A stretch of DNA of 64,000 bases, taken from an uncultured Eubacteriales bacterium. Its GTDB lineage: Bacteria > Bacillota > Clostridia > Oscillospirales > Acutalibacteraceae. The position numbers and the translations under genes were made by a program. The notes under the pieces are model-generated. The model was not told the DNA's origin. It saw nothing but the letters and a program-made list of their open reading frames with translations, and did no database searches. Positions 1-8,961 of the stretch are shown one piece after another. Numbering within the stretch: the first letter of the stretch is position 1; each line of letters opens with the position of its first letter. The DNA lies in assembly GCA_958417225.1 (NCBI GenBank), contig CATZCM010000004.1:1-64000 (forward strand), in the 5' to 3' direction.

Positions 1-1032
1 GTAAGCCGAGAATCAATTTTTTCTGATTTTAACAATCCTGAGGTAGTAACCACTACATCTCAAAAGTATGAAACATCATTTGGGTTTACTGAAAAAGAGG
101 TTTTTGCGGCATTAGACCAATTTTCACTATCAGAAAACAAACTCGAAGTAAAAGAATGGTACGATGGATTTATTTTTGGAGAACATAAAGACATATATAA
201 TCCATGGTCAATATTAAATTTCCTAGAAAAGGGAAGGGTTGGTACGTACTGGGCCAACACAAGCGCAAACAGCCTGGTGGGTAAACTTATTCGTGAGGGA
301 AACTCCGACGTAAAACAAACTATGGAAGACTTACTTAAAGGAAAAGAATTAGTAGTGGAAATTGACGAACAAATTGTATTTAATCAGTTAGACGGAGATA
401 TAAATGCAATTTGGAGTTTACTTCTCGCGAGCGGATATCTTAAAATTGTTCGTGCCCCAAGGGATTGTACTGATGAAGATCAATTTTATAGGTTAGCACT
501 CACAAATAAAGAAGTAAAAAATATGTTTCGCGATATGATCAAAACTTGGTTCAGAAAACAAAACACTGCGTGTAATGGTTTTATACAAGCTTTGATGTTA
601 AACGACGTAGTAAAAATGAATCGCTTCATGAATAGAATTTCTGAAAATATGTTCAGTTATTTTGATGTTGGAAACGGCGGATCACGTTACGTAGAACCCG
701 AAAAATTTTACCATGGTTTCGTACTAGGGCTCATAGTGGATCTAGAAGGCAAATATCACATCCGTTCAAATCGAGAAAGCGGATTTGGCAGATATGACGT
801 AATGCTCGAACCGGTAAACAAAAATGATTTAGCGTTCATTTTTGAATTTAAGGTGTTAGATCCGGACTATAATGAAAAAACGCTAGATGATTCATTACAA
901 TCAGCACTTCGTCAAATTCATGAAAAAAACTATGATGCGGAACTTATCGCACGAGGAGTACCTAAAGATAAAATCCGTCATTACGGGTTTGCTTTTGAGG
1001 GAAAAACCGTTCTTGTTGGAACAAATGACTAA
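1..1032 (+). CDS. DUF1703-type AAA-ATPase-like / PD-(D/E)XK nuclease family protein, 5' end cut by window
   Basis: The frame is open from base 1, so the gene starts left of the window; the GTG at 277 is internal. The first 90 codons read as the end of an AAA-ATPase-like domain (WYDGFIFG, IYNPWSILNF and YWANTSANSL are family hallmarks). The C-terminal part carries a PD-(D/E)XK-like core, with ESGFGRYD followed by FIFEFKV as the D...E-x-K pattern. Family members are common in gut and host-associated bacteria. Their biochemical role is poorly known, and a nuclease or defence role is only suggested by the fold. A strong terminator follows the stop codon. Family assignment is confident; activity is not. 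Confidence 0.85.
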   Translation, partial: VSRESIFSDFNNPEVVTTTSQKYETSFGFTEKEVFAALDQFSLSENKLEVKEWYDGFIFGEHKDIYNPWSILNFLEKGRVGTYWANTSANSLVGKLIREGNSDVKQTMEDLLKGKELVVEIDEQIVFNQLDGDINAIWSLLLASGYLKIVRAPRDCTDEDQFYRLALTNKEVKNMFRDMIKTWFRKQNTACNGFIQALMLNDVVKMNRFMNRISENMFSYFDVGNGGSRYVEPEKFYHGFVLGLIVDLEGKYHIRSNRESGFGRYDVMLEPVNKNDLAFIFEFKVLDPDYNEKTLDDSLQSALRQIHEKNYDAELIARGVPKDKIRHYGFAFEGKTVLVGTND

Positions 1033-1049
1033 AAATTAACAAAAACCAG

Positions 1050-1088
1050 CCGAGCAATATTAAATTGATTTGCTCGGTCATTTTTATT
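1050..1088 (+). terminator. Rho-independent terminator after the AAA/nuclease gene
   Basis: Perfect 8-bp inverted repeat CCGAGCAA / TTGCTCGG (1050-1057 and 1070-1077), followed by a T-rich tail. Confidence 0.8.
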
Positions 1089-1096
1089 AAACACAC

Positions 1097-1124
1097 AAAA
1101 AAAGAAGCAGCTTACTGCTACTTC
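1097..1124 (-). terminator. Rho-independent terminator for the KDEL protein gene
   Basis: On the minus strand GAAGTAGC and GCTGCTTC pair (one G-U) around a 5-nt loop, followed by seven T. It lies just past the stop at 1152 and faces the plus-strand terminator of the neighbour. Confidence 0.8.
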
Positions 1125-1151
1125 ATAAAACGTATTTTTTTAAGTATCTCT

Positions 1152-2204
1152 TTATAATTCATCTTTTTCCGGTATTTCTTGGGTTTCGGGAACAAGTATT
1201 TTATATTTTTGATCCATTTTTCGAACCGTTCCTCTATCACAACTAACAATTTGAGAATCTGCAGATCTATCATGGTTTCTACAATAATATTTCGCTTTTT
1301 TTCCATAGATCAATTCAATTGGCATCGCTAATTTTGACGTTGGATTTGCTCTACTTGAGCTAAGTTTTGCTTGGTTCCTATCTTTATCAACACAGACAAT
1401 ATCAAGCGTTCCTCTAACATGTCTTGCTAAACATCTTGTTTTCGATGATTTCATAGCACTAGTACTAATCTTTCTAAATAATTTTCCAATATCGCACATT
1501 GCTATTCTCTCGCTAGTTTTGTTACATTCACAACTACCTGATGATTTTTTCTCTTCCATTTGCCTCGAGAAAACGTACGAATTACGTAAGCGAACATCGC
1601 ATAAAACTTTTTGCCTCGTATTCTGTGGCAATTGTGGTGCACCATTTGCTAACTCAGCTGCACTAACTTGTTCTCCAAAATCCAAACCCTGACATCTTAC
1701 TTTTTTTCTAGGTGAACCAGCCATAAAATCCCCGCTACTAGCACCACTCGTTCTCAATTCTCCTCTAGGTCTTTTTACCTTAACTGTTTCTTTTGAAGCT
1801 TTCTTGTATACAGGTTCAGGATTCACACATTTCGGAACAACAACTACGTCCGCAATAGTTTTTAATTCATCTTGGATACCTCTAAAAAGAAAATTCACTT
1901 TAATATTTTCACATTTACTCATAACTGAAACACTACTTGTCTCCTGCGAAAAAAAAGTAATTTTAACCTCATCTGCCTCTGCCGTAACTGCAATTTTTTT
2001 CAGTACGTCCTCAGATTTTGTCACTTTTAAAATTTTATAATGTCCAGGACTCCTTATAGTTAAGCATCCAAGTTTATATACATAATCTTTACTATAAGTA
2101 TTCCCAATTACATGAATTTCACCTGCAGCAGCAACATTCCCACCGCAAAATGAAACAATCAATAAAACACATAAGACAACAGCAATTTTTTTAAAAATAA
2201 CCAC
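1152..2204 (-). CDS. Secreted protein of unknown function ending in KDEL
   Basis: 350 residues from a GTG start with GGAGGGTGAG upstream. Residues 1-27 form a clear signal peptide: two lysines, a long hydrophobic stretch, and a cleavage-like AAA-G. No TM segment follows. The mature part is rich in Lys, Arg, Ser and Cys, with basic patches such as VKRPRGE and SPRKKVRC. I do not recognise a domain. The last four residues are Lys-Asp-Glu-Leu directly before TAA, identical to the eukaryotic ER-retrieval tetrapeptide. This could be chance or a sign of action inside a eukaryotic host. The gene has its own terminator and no evident operon partner. Confidence 0.75.
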   Translation of the reverse strand: MVIFKKIAVVLCVLLIVSFCGGNVAAAGEIHVIGNTYSKDYVYKLGCLTIRSPGHYKILKVTKSEDVLKKIAVTAEADEVKITFFSQETSSVSVMSKCENIKVNFLFRGIQDELKTIADVVVVPKCVNPEPVYKKASKETVKVKRPRGELRTSGASSGDFMAGSPRKKVRCQGLDFGEQVSAAELANGAPQLPQNTRQKVLCDVRLRNSYVFSRQMEEKKSSGSCECNKTSERIAMCDIGKLFRKISTSAMKSSKTRCLARHVRGTLDIVCVDKDRNQAKLSSSRANPTSKLAMPIELIYGKKAKYYCRNHDRSADSQIVSCDRGTVRKMDQKYKILVPETQEIPEKDEL

Positions 2205-2365
2205 TTCTCACCCTCCACATATATTCTGCATACTTCCACAAAATCACATTGGGTAACATTTTTTCACGCTTATGTACAAATACACTATAAATAATAAATT
2301 AGTCTACAAAACCTAACTACACAACAAATCTCTATCTACATAAAATAACAATTTAAAACAATTAC

Positions 2366-3253
2366 TTAATCTTCCCTTTCATCTCCAAAGAAAAATAAAG
2401 CAACTGTCCCCGGACCCGTATGACTACCAATCGTAGTTCCTATATTATTTATCTCCACTTTACCATTTAATTTTGGAAAAGCTTCCTCAACAAGTCTAGC
2501 TACCGCTTTCGCATCATCCAAACAAGCTGATTGAGAAATATAGCACTTACCAGAATAATCAGTACCATCCTGCGCATGCATTTTCATTCGTGACACTATT
2601 TCATGTATAACCTTCTTTTTGCCACGAACTTTGCTTCTAGGCACAAGCCTACCTAATCTATCCACATTTAACAGTGGACATATATTCAAAAGCCCACCAA
2701 ATATTCCTGCAGCTTTAGAAATTCTTCCACCCCTTATATATGCAGACAAATCAGTAGAAAAGAACCAATGGTGAACTTTAAGTTTATTTTCCTCTGTCCA
2801 CTTACGTATCCTTTCTATATCCCAACCTTCATCACGAAGATCTGCAAGTTTGTCAACCAGTAATCCACATCCTGACGAACCTCCAAGTGAGTCAATAATA
2901 TAAATTTTTCTATCCGGATATCTCTCTGCTGCCACTAACGCAGCATTGCGAGCAGAATTCACTGTCCCGGAAAGCCCAGATGAAAGGCACACATGCAATA
3001 TATCTTTCCCATCATCCAAAAATTTTGTAAAGTAATCAAGATATTCCGAAATATTCACTTGAGACGTCTGTGTTCGAGCACCGCTCGCCATTGCCTTATA
3101 AAACTCCTCAAATGACATAGATTGACCTAAATCATCATAATAATTCTTTCCATTCAAACTATAATGAAAACAAATATAATTTATATTTCTTTTCTCAAAA
3201 TGTTCCTTACTTAAATCTGCTGTAGAACAACAGCTTAACACAAAATTGCTCAT
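2366..3253 (-). CDS. DegV family fatty-acid-binding protein
   Basis: 295 residues. The start is taken at the ATG at 3253 because TTTAGGAGG lies 9 nt upstream; an upstream in-frame start at 3289 has no ribosome site. DegV features seen: N-terminal STAD, TSQVNISEY near residue 75, LSSGLSGTVNSA, IDSLGGSSG, and YIRGGRISKAAG in the C-terminal lobe. DegV/FakB proteins bind a fatty acid and, where FakA is present, hand it over for phosphorylation. No fakA is seen in this window, so the partner is unknown. It stands alone between two minus-strand genes. Confidence 0.9.
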   Translation of the reverse strand: MSNFVLSCCSTADLSKEHFEKRNINYICFHYSLNGKNYYDDLGQSMSFEEFYKAMASGARTQTSQVNISEYLDYFTKFLDDGKDILHVCLSSGLSGTVNSARNAALVAAERYPDRKIYIIDSLGGSSGCGLLVDKLADLRDEGWDIERIRKWTEENKLKVHHWFFSTDLSAYIRGGRISKAAGIFGGLLNICPLLNVDRLGRLVPRSKVRGKKKVIHEIVSRMKMHAQDGTDYSGKCYISQSACLDDAKAVARLVEEAFPKLNGKVEINNIGTTIGSHTGPGTVALFFFGDERED

Positions 3254-3332
3254 AAAATATATCCTCCTAAATAAAAACAAAAAATTCATAATAAAATCAT
3301 ACCATCAAAATCTCAACAATTCAATCTATTTA

Positions 3333-3372
3333 TCAAAAAAACAACTCTACTGATATAGAAATCGCAGTAGAG
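3333..3372 (-). terminator. Rho-independent terminator after the XRE regulator gene
   Basis: CTCTACTG / CAGTAGAG 8-bp stem (3345-3352 and 3365-3372). On the minus strand it is followed by TTGTTTTTTT. It lies about 90 nt past the stop at 3465. Confidence 0.8.
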
Positions 3373-3464
3373 CACTGAGGTACATACTCTATCGTGATTA
3401 AATACAACAATAAAATCGATTTGAATTTCCAAATCTAATTTAAAATGACATAATTTCCTTTTCT

Positions 3465-4061
3465 TTATTTTTTGGATTTATTTTGGGGAGATTTTCGTTT
3501 CACTTGAAAACTTAAAAACACTATGATCTCCGCTGGTACTATTATAAATACAAGTTGCCATGGATTAAACTTAATGAGCGACACGTATATAACGCAAAAC
3601 ACGCTTAGAACTATCCCTGCAACAATTATTAGATTATATTTTTTCTCATTCCACAACGTGTTCAACACCAAAAGATCAATTAATGAAACGGGAACAGCTG
3701 CAATAAACACCATCCACACTTTTATTCCCACGATCCACAAAATAATAAAAACTAAAGCAGCTAACGTCCAAATCCCAATCAATGAAATCAAAATAACCAT
3801 TGTAGTATTAAATCCAAACTCTTTACGTTTAGGTTGAATTTTAAATTCATCGTGTTTACTCAACAAAAAATCCACACTAACGCCAAATAACTCAGCTAAC
3901 TGTTTCACTACAAAAACATCTGGAATAGCTTCTGCTCTTTCCCACTTTGAAATCGACTTATCCGAGTAATTAATTTTTTTAGCGAGTTCCAGTTGCGTTA
4001 AATTTGCTCCCGTGCGAAGTTTTATTAAATTGCTTGCAAAAACGACTTTCAAGTCTTCCAT
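3465..4061 (-). CDS. XRE-family regulator with C-terminal membrane segments
   Basis: 198 residues. The first 70 residues are a Cro/CI-type helix-turn-helix (LRTGANLTQLELAKKINYS, then SISKWERAEAIPD) and the VDFLLSKHDEF end typical of these small repressors. After residue 85 come about four hydrophobic segments (near 86-108, 113-132, 142-160, 165-185) and a lysine-rich tail. The architecture is a membrane-tethered DNA-binding protein, common in Firmicutes; signal and target are unknown. The ribosome site is GAGGAG. Single-gene unit with its own terminator. Confidence 0.85.
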   Translation of the reverse strand: MEDLKVVFASNLIKLRTGANLTQLELAKKINYSDKSISKWERAEAIPDVFVVKQLAELFGVSVDFLLSKHDEFKIQPKRKEFGFNTTMVILISLIGIWTLAALVFIILWIVGIKVWMVFIAAVPVSLIDLLVLNTLWNEKKYNLIIVAGIVLSVFCVIYVSLIKFNPWQLVFIIVPAEIIVFLSFQVKRKSPQNKSKK

Positions 4062-4145
4062 CGTTATCGCTCCTCATATATACAATCAAATTTAAAAATA
4101 CAATTATGATAAGTTCCATGTCATAAAAACTCATCTATAACACAA

Positions 4146-4188
4146 AACTTATTATATCATAAACACCTCACAATCGCAACAATAAGTT
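4146..4188 (-). terminator. Possible terminator after rsmA
   Basis: AACTTATT and AATAAGTT (4146-4153, 4181-4188) can pair with a long loop, and the minus strand continues TTTGTG. All stem pairs but two are A-T, so it is weak. Confidence 0.4.
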
Positions 4189-4199
4189 CATCACAAAAA

Positions 4200-5057
4200 T
4201 CACTTTATTTTCTCAAAAGCACTAGCAAGTCTCACAAAATCATCTAAAGTCAATTGTTCAGCTCGAGAATCAGATTTCACGCAACATTTTTCCAAAACAT
4301 CCATTACTCTTTCCTTGTTCAAATTTAATCCATTCGCTAAAGAATTTACAATAACTTTTCTTCTTTGCGAAAACGCAGCTCTTACAATTTTGAAAAGAAT
4401 TTCTTTGTTTTCAAAATTTTCGTTTTTATTTGTCAAAATCAACTTTATAACTGACGAATCTACATTTGGGATTGGAACAAAACTTTCTCTCGAAACATCA
4501 AACAACACCTCTGGTTCTGTATAGTATCGCACTGCTATACTAATCGCTCCAACTTCGCGAGTACCTGGTTCAGCGCATAGTCTCTGCGCCGCTTCCTTTT
4601 GCACCATCACCGTAATATTTTCACAAGGTACATTTTTTTCAAGTATTTTCATAATTACCTCTGATGTTATGTAATATGGTAAATTTGCACAAATTGCGAA
4701 TGGCCTGTCACCAAATTCGTCTCGTGCTACTTTATTTAAATCACATTTCAATACATCCTGATTTAATATTTTCACATTATCAAAGTCTCTAAGTGTATCA
4801 TCTAAAATTGGTAATAAGTTTTTATCCAGCTCAATTGAAATTACTTTTTCAGCACGTTTCGCAAGCTCCACTGTTAATACACCAATTCCAGGGCCAATTT
4901 CAATAACTCCCCACGATTTATCTCCCACACACTCCTCGGCCATACGTGGACACACATCTTCATTAATCAAAAAATTTTGGCCAAGCGACTTTGAAAACGA
5001 AAATCCATACTTTTTCAAAATTCGTTTTATTGTCGTTAAATCCGATAAATTGTACAC
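4200..5057 (-). CDS. rsmA: 16S rRNA (adenine1518/1519-N6,N6)-dimethyltransferase
   Basis: 285 residues from a GTG start with AAAGGGG upstream. Hallmarks: SLGQNFLI near residue 24, SAM-binding motif EIGPGIGVLT near 54, and catalytic NLPYYITS near 123, followed by the C-terminal helical domain with the SQRRK motif. It dimethylates two adjacent adenines in the 3' hairpin of 16S rRNA during late 30S assembly. It lies 23 nt downstream of queG on the same strand, so the two probably share a transcript. Confidence 0.97.
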   Translation of the reverse strand: MYNLSDLTTIKRILKKYGFSFSKSLGQNFLINEDVCPRMAEECVGDKSWGVIEIGPGIGVLTVELAKRAEKVISIELDKNLLPILDDTLRDFDNVKILNQDVLKCDLNKVARDEFGDRPFAICANLPYYITSEVIMKILEKNVPCENITVMVQKEAAQRLCAEPGTREVGAISIAVRYYTEPEVLFDVSRESFVPIPNVDSSVIKLILTNKNENFENKEILFKIVRAAFSQRRKVIVNSLANGLNLNKERVMDVLEKCCVKSDSRAEQLTLDDFVRLASAFEKIK

Positions 5058-5080
5058 TAATACATCCCCTTTCTTTTTTT

Positions 5081-5902
5081 CTATTTTTCGCTAAAGTCAT
5101 CACAATCAAAAATTTTAATGTTTCGTTCAATCACATTTTTGGGACGCCATTGAAATGCACGATTCTCCAATTTATCATAATCCCCTATTTTAACAAACGG
5201 AAAAACATTTTTTTCAAACTCACTCAAATATGTATCCTCCGCTAAATTATTCATTGGGCATACTTCTTGGCAAATATCACAACCCCATACAGAATTTGTT
5301 CTTTTCAATAAACTTTTCTGAAAATCTGTAAGTTGACCTTTTTGTTGTGACACTTTGGATACACACAAAGTCTTATCCTCAAGTGCACCCAAACTCGGAC
5401 ACATTCTTTTACACAAACCACAATGAAGACACCCCTTAATTTTTCGATCTTCATACACTAAGCCAAGATCAGTAACAATCTCTGCCAAAAATACCCATGA
5501 ACCATACTTCGGTACAATTAAAAGCCCATTGTCTCCCACTACACCTAATCCACAATAACATGCTGCTTTAATTTCCGGAATGGGCGACGAATCTACGAAA
5601 AAATCAAAATAGTTTTCAGAAAAAGATTCTTGTAACTTCACTACTGCTTCACTTAAGATTCTTCGAAGGATCACATGATAATCTTGAATCACCGCATATC
5701 TGGAAATATTCCTTGCACACCCATCTTCAAGCGAAATCTTGTACGGAAAAGCACAACTAATGATTGTCTTCGTATTTTCTTTCAGTCTACACCTTGATCT
5801 GCAATTAATTAGGTCATTCTTAACCTTATTAAAATCACAAAACCCAAAAATTTTTATCCTACACTCATTCAAAACCTCCGTGACAACATCGGCACTTAGC
5901 AT
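5081..5902 (-). CDS. queG: Epoxyqueuosine reductase QueG-like iron-sulfur protein
   Basis: 273 residues, taking the start at 5902 (or the adjacent ATG at 5905) because GGAGG is 7 nt upstream and a longer ORF would run into the preceding terminator. An N-terminal DUF1730-like domain leads to GLGVVGDNGLLI and YGSWVFLAEIVTDL, the cobalamin-binding core. Two 4Fe-4S motifs follow, CLHCGLCKRMCP and CDICQEVCP. The C-terminal HEAT-like repeat of long QueG proteins is missing, as in many clostridial homologues. The family reduces epoxyqueuosine to queuosine in tRNA using cobalamin. No other queuosine genes are nearby, so a different iron-sulfur reductase role is possible. Confidence 0.85.
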   Translation of the reverse strand: MLSADVVTEVLNECRIKIFGFCDFNKVKNDLINCRSRCRLKENTKTIISCAFPYKISLEDGCARNISRYAVIQDYHVILRRILSEAVVKLQESFSENYFDFFVDSSPIPEIKAACYCGLGVVGDNGLLIVPKYGSWVFLAEIVTDLGLVYEDRKIKGCLHCGLCKRMCPSLGALEDKTLCVSKVSQQKGQLTDFQKSLLKRTNSVWGCDICQEVCPMNNLAEDTYLSEFEKNVFPFVKIGDYDKLENRAFQWRPKNVIERNIKIFDCDDFSEK

Positions 5903-5919
5903 CATAATTCCTCCAAAGC

Positions 5920-5970
5920 ACAAACAAAACCCCATACTTAAAATCAATTTCAAATGATTTACATATGGGG
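5920..5970 (-). terminator. Rho-independent terminator after the Cache-PP2C gene
   Basis: Long stem: CCCCATA/TATGGGG (5930-5936, 5964-5970) with an inner AAATCA/TGATTT. The minus strand then reads TTTTGTTTG. It separates the phosphatase gene from queG and argues against the longer queG start. Confidence 0.8.
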
Positions 5971-5977
5971 ATAGTCG

Positions 5978-8041
5978 CTAATTTCTCTTTAAAACCAACA
6001 TTGTAATGTCATCAAACTGAGCTGCTCCTGCCACAAATTCATCCACATCTTTTCTAACTGATTTCAAAATCTTTTGTATTGGCATATTTTCAGCATCAAT
6101 GCTATTTAAATAATTTTTCAAACGATTTTCAGAGTACAGTTCACCAAAATTATTCTGTGCTTCCACAACTCCATCCGTGTACATATATATAACATCGCCC
6201 TTATATAAAGTCAACGATTGTTGATGATATTTCAAATCCTCCATACCTGCAAGTACGAAACCTTTCCTCATATCCATATACTCAAAATCTTTTCCATTAC
6301 GTTTTAAAAGTGGTGGATTATGTCCTGCATTAACATATACAAATTCTCCAGTATTAATGTCTAGCACACCCATAAATGCAGTAACAAACATACTTTCCTC
6401 ATTGCCCTCACAAAGTTTGTCATTTACATTATTAAACACAGCTTCTGGAGAATTTTTAGTCTGCGCATAATTTTTAATCATAGTTTTCGCAATAACCATA
6501 AACAATGCTGCTGGAACCCCTTTACCAGAAACGTCCGCAATTACAAAAGCAATATGACTATCGTCCACCATAAAGAAATCATAAAAATCTCCACCAACCT
6601 CTTTGGCCGGATCCATTGTAGCATATACGTCCATGCTGCTTATATCAGGAAAAGCCGGATAAATATACGGCAACATTGATTTTTGGATATGTTTTGCTAC
6701 ACTAAGTTCCGTATGAATTTTTTCCTTTTCCGCCGTAACGGTCTTCAAGCTTTGCATATATTTTTTCAAATCTGAAGACATCATGTTAACCGACTCGGCT
6801 AGATCTTCCAATTCATCTTTACTATCAACCCTAACGGTATATGACAAATCTCCTCTTGCAATTTGTTTTACTCCGTTATTTAACACTTCTATCGGATTTG
6901 TTATAGTCTTGGAAAATTTTGATGACATAAACACTAGCACAAACGCCGCAATTAAAATAATAATTATAATTGACACTATAGCCCATATTATTTGCGTGTT
7001 AAAAATACGAATGCTAGAAATTCCAAAGTTTTCTATCATATCAGAAAAATGATTGACTGGTCCCGTAATTTTTTCATAATTTAAAAGTACTCCAATTTTC
7101 CATCCGATATGTTTCACTGTAAAAAATCCCGCAACCATATCACTGGTTACAACGGCACCATTATTTTTGTCAATCATTGTACTATGCAAAGTATTGTAAG
7201 AATCCTGTGAAATAGTCTCTTTATCCAAAAGATCATCAGTATACAGGTCCGTATCTGAGTCAAGCAAAAAATCGCCTTTTTCATTTAATATAAAAGAATA
7301 TTTTATCATATCTGTATTAGAATCCAATATATCTTTACAAACTTCTTCTGCTAAAATGTCCTTTGCAGCAACACCCAAAAGATTGCCATTATCATCATAT
7401 ATAGCCCTAGAGCATGTAAACGTTGGTAATCCTGTAAAAGTATCATTATATACACTGCTCCAGTAAATTCCATCTATTTTAACTGCTTCAGTATACCATT
7501 CACGGGTCCTTAAATCCACAGATGCATCAAACATCACATCATCTGAAAGGTATCTTGTAGAAATGTGCATCCCTGTTGCAGATACATAAAAAAGATCCCC
7601 CGTACTGCTATCATCACTTAAAATATTCATCATGATGTCACGTGTAGATTTGATCTTTTGAAATTCCGAATTAACATTCGCAAAAGACACTCCTGGCATC
7701 AAAATCACAAATTTGTCGCTATACTTAGAAACACGCCCAGAATTCCCCGAATACATATCCTTTAAATACTGACATATGGTTTGTACTTCATTTTGGTTTT
7801 CATGAAGCTTATTATTTACACTATTGCTATAGCTCTCTGTAATAGCTGTTGCAAACTCCTTATCTGTATCAGTTAAAATTGATACTCCCTCAGAATACAA
7901 ATTCTTACTACTTTCCTTTTGCTTTTCACTAATATATAATTTACTCCCCATAAGTTCGAGCAAAATAGCAATTGACACCGTTAGTACAGAAACTATCGAG
8001 ATAATAAAAAACATACGAAATATTTTTTTTCCCAAGCGCAT
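5978..8041 (-). CDS. Membrane sensor phosphatase: Cache - HAMP - PP2C (SpoIIE/RsbU type)
   Basis: 687 residues from the ATG at 8041, with AGGGGTGG 5 nt upstream. A TM segment near residues 10-33 is followed by an extracytoplasmic double-Cache-like region to about 345 (VDLRTREWYTEAVK is typical). Then come a second TM, a HAMP domain (GDLSYTVRVDSKDELEDLA), a short coiled coil and a PP2C domain. The PP2C metal-binding motifs are present: GGDFYDF, IADVSGKGVPAALFM and FDDITMLVL. Such proteins dephosphorylate anti-sigma-factor antagonists or similar partners when an outside ligand binds. No anti-sigma or antagonist gene is adjacent, so the target is unknown. Confidence 0.92.
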   Translation of the reverse strand: MRLGKKIFRMFFIISIVSVLTVSIAILLELMGSKLYISEKQKESSKNLYSEGVSILTDTDKEFATAITESYSNSVNNKLHENQNEVQTICQYLKDMYSGNSGRVSKYSDKFVILMPGVSFANVNSEFQKIKSTRDIMMNILSDDSSTGDLFYVSATGMHISTRYLSDDVMFDASVDLRTREWYTEAVKIDGIYWSSVYNDTFTGLPTFTCSRAIYDDNGNLLGVAAKDILAEEVCKDILDSNTDMIKYSFILNEKGDFLLDSDTDLYTDDLLDKETISQDSYNTLHSTMIDKNNGAVVTSDMVAGFFTVKHIGWKIGVLLNYEKITGPVNHFSDMIENFGISSIRIFNTQIIWAIVSIIIIILIAAFVLVFMSSKFSKTITNPIEVLNNGVKQIARGDLSYTVRVDSKDELEDLAESVNMMSSDLKKYMQSLKTVTAEKEKIHTELSVAKHIQKSMLPYIYPAFPDISSMDVYATMDPAKEVGGDFYDFFMVDDSHIAFVIADVSGKGVPAALFMVIAKTMIKNYAQTKNSPEAVFNNVNDKLCEGNEESMFVTAFMGVLDINTGEFVYVNAGHNPPLLKRNGKDFEYMDMRKGFVLAGMEDLKYHQQSLTLYKGDVIYMYTDGVVEAQNNFGELYSENRLKNYLNSIDAENMPIQKILKSVRKDVDEFVAGAAQFDDITMLVLKRN

Positions 8042-8077
8042 TTTAACCACCCCTATTAATCAAACTACTGAATAACT

Positions 8078-8848
8078 TTAAACAATAGACATTCTTTTAA
8101 CAGATTTAGTTTTGCCCGTAATATCGTCAATATCAAATATAACACAGTCCATTCTACAAGCGCCCTTCGCAAATTCAAAACGAACCGGTAACTTAGTTAA
8201 CATTTTTTTTATAGTTATTTTCGGATCAACTCCTAGGGAAGAATATATAGGACCTGTCATACCAACATCAGTTATATATCCAGTTCCATTTGGAAGCACG
8301 CATTCATCAGCAGTGGGCACATGAGTGTGCGTACCAAAGATAGCTGACACTCTCCCATCCAGATAAAAACCAAGCGTTTTTTTCTCTGCTGTTGCCTCCG
8401 CGTGAAAATCCAACACAATCATTTTCGAGTCATTTATTTTATTCAAAATTCTATCCATTGTTTTTGCTGGACAATCGAAGTTATCAATAAAAACTGTCCC
8501 CATCAAATTAACAACATACAAAACCTTATTCCCAATCACAAATCTACACACACCTGAACCCGGAGTTCCACTAGGATAATTCGCTGGACGAACAACCCTT
8601 TTTTCCTGATTCAAGAAACTTTGGATTTCGTATTTTCGAAAGACATGATTTCCAGTAGTAATTATATCTGCCCCACTTTCAAATAAAAACATTGCTGATA
8701 CTGGAGTAATACCATTTCCCTGTGCAGAATTTTCTCCATTAACTATAGTGACATCTATATTTTCTTGTTTTTTGAGTTCAGGAAGCTTGGAACGCAAAAA
8801 ATTACAGCCTATTGGTCCTGTCACATCACCTATCGCCAAAACCCTCAT
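8078..8848 (-). CDS. ymdB: YmdB-type metallophosphoesterase (TIGR00282)
   Basis: 256 residues, starting at the ATG that gives MRVLAIGDVTG (8848) with AAAGGA upstream; the longer ORF adds 16 residues without support. Di-metal phosphoesterase motifs: GD at 7-8, NGENSAQG near 38, TGNHVF near 66, DFHAEAT near 146 and GTHTHVPTAD near 173. The family hydrolyses 2',3'-cyclic nucleotides and in Bacillus is linked to RNase Y. The gene lies just downstream of rny, the common Firmicutes order. Confidence 0.93.
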   Translation of the reverse strand: MRVLAIGDVTGPIGCNFLRSKLPELKKQENIDVTIVNGENSAQGNGITPVSAMFLFESGADIITTGNHVFRKYEIQSFLNQEKRVVRPANYPSGTPGSGVCRFVIGNKVLYVVNLMGTVFIDNFDCPAKTMDRILNKINDSKMIVLDFHAEATAEKKTLGFYLDGRVSAIFGTHTHVPTADECVLPNGTGYITDVGMTGPIYSSLGVDPKITIKKMLTKLPVRFEFAKGACRMDCVIFDIDDITGKTKSVKRMSIV

Positions 8849-8916
8849 AAGATCAAATCCTTTAACAAAATAAACTAATAGCAAGTTACCTTGCAAATTA
8901 AAAATCCCCTTAGATC

Positions 8917-8955
8917 TTCAGCGGAGGGTAACGACCTCCGCTGAAAATTTTTTTT
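8917..8955 (+). terminator. Strong hairpin between rny and ymdB with the T tract on the plus strand
   Basis: 11-bp perfect stem TTCAGCGGAGG / CCTCCGCTGAA (8917-8927, 8935-8945), followed on the plus strand by AATTTTTTTT. Both neighbours are on the minus strand, where the hairpin is followed by AGATCTAAGGGG and not by a T run. It may stabilise the rny 3' end and block antisense transcription. Confidence 0.7.
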
Positions 8956-8961
8956 AATAAA

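Noticed and set aside
1118..1306. 62-residue minus-strand ORF
   Set aside because: Out-of-frame shadow of the KDEL protein gene.
3253..3289. Longer DegV start
   Set aside because: TTTAGGAGG lies between the two candidates and fits only the ATG at 3253.
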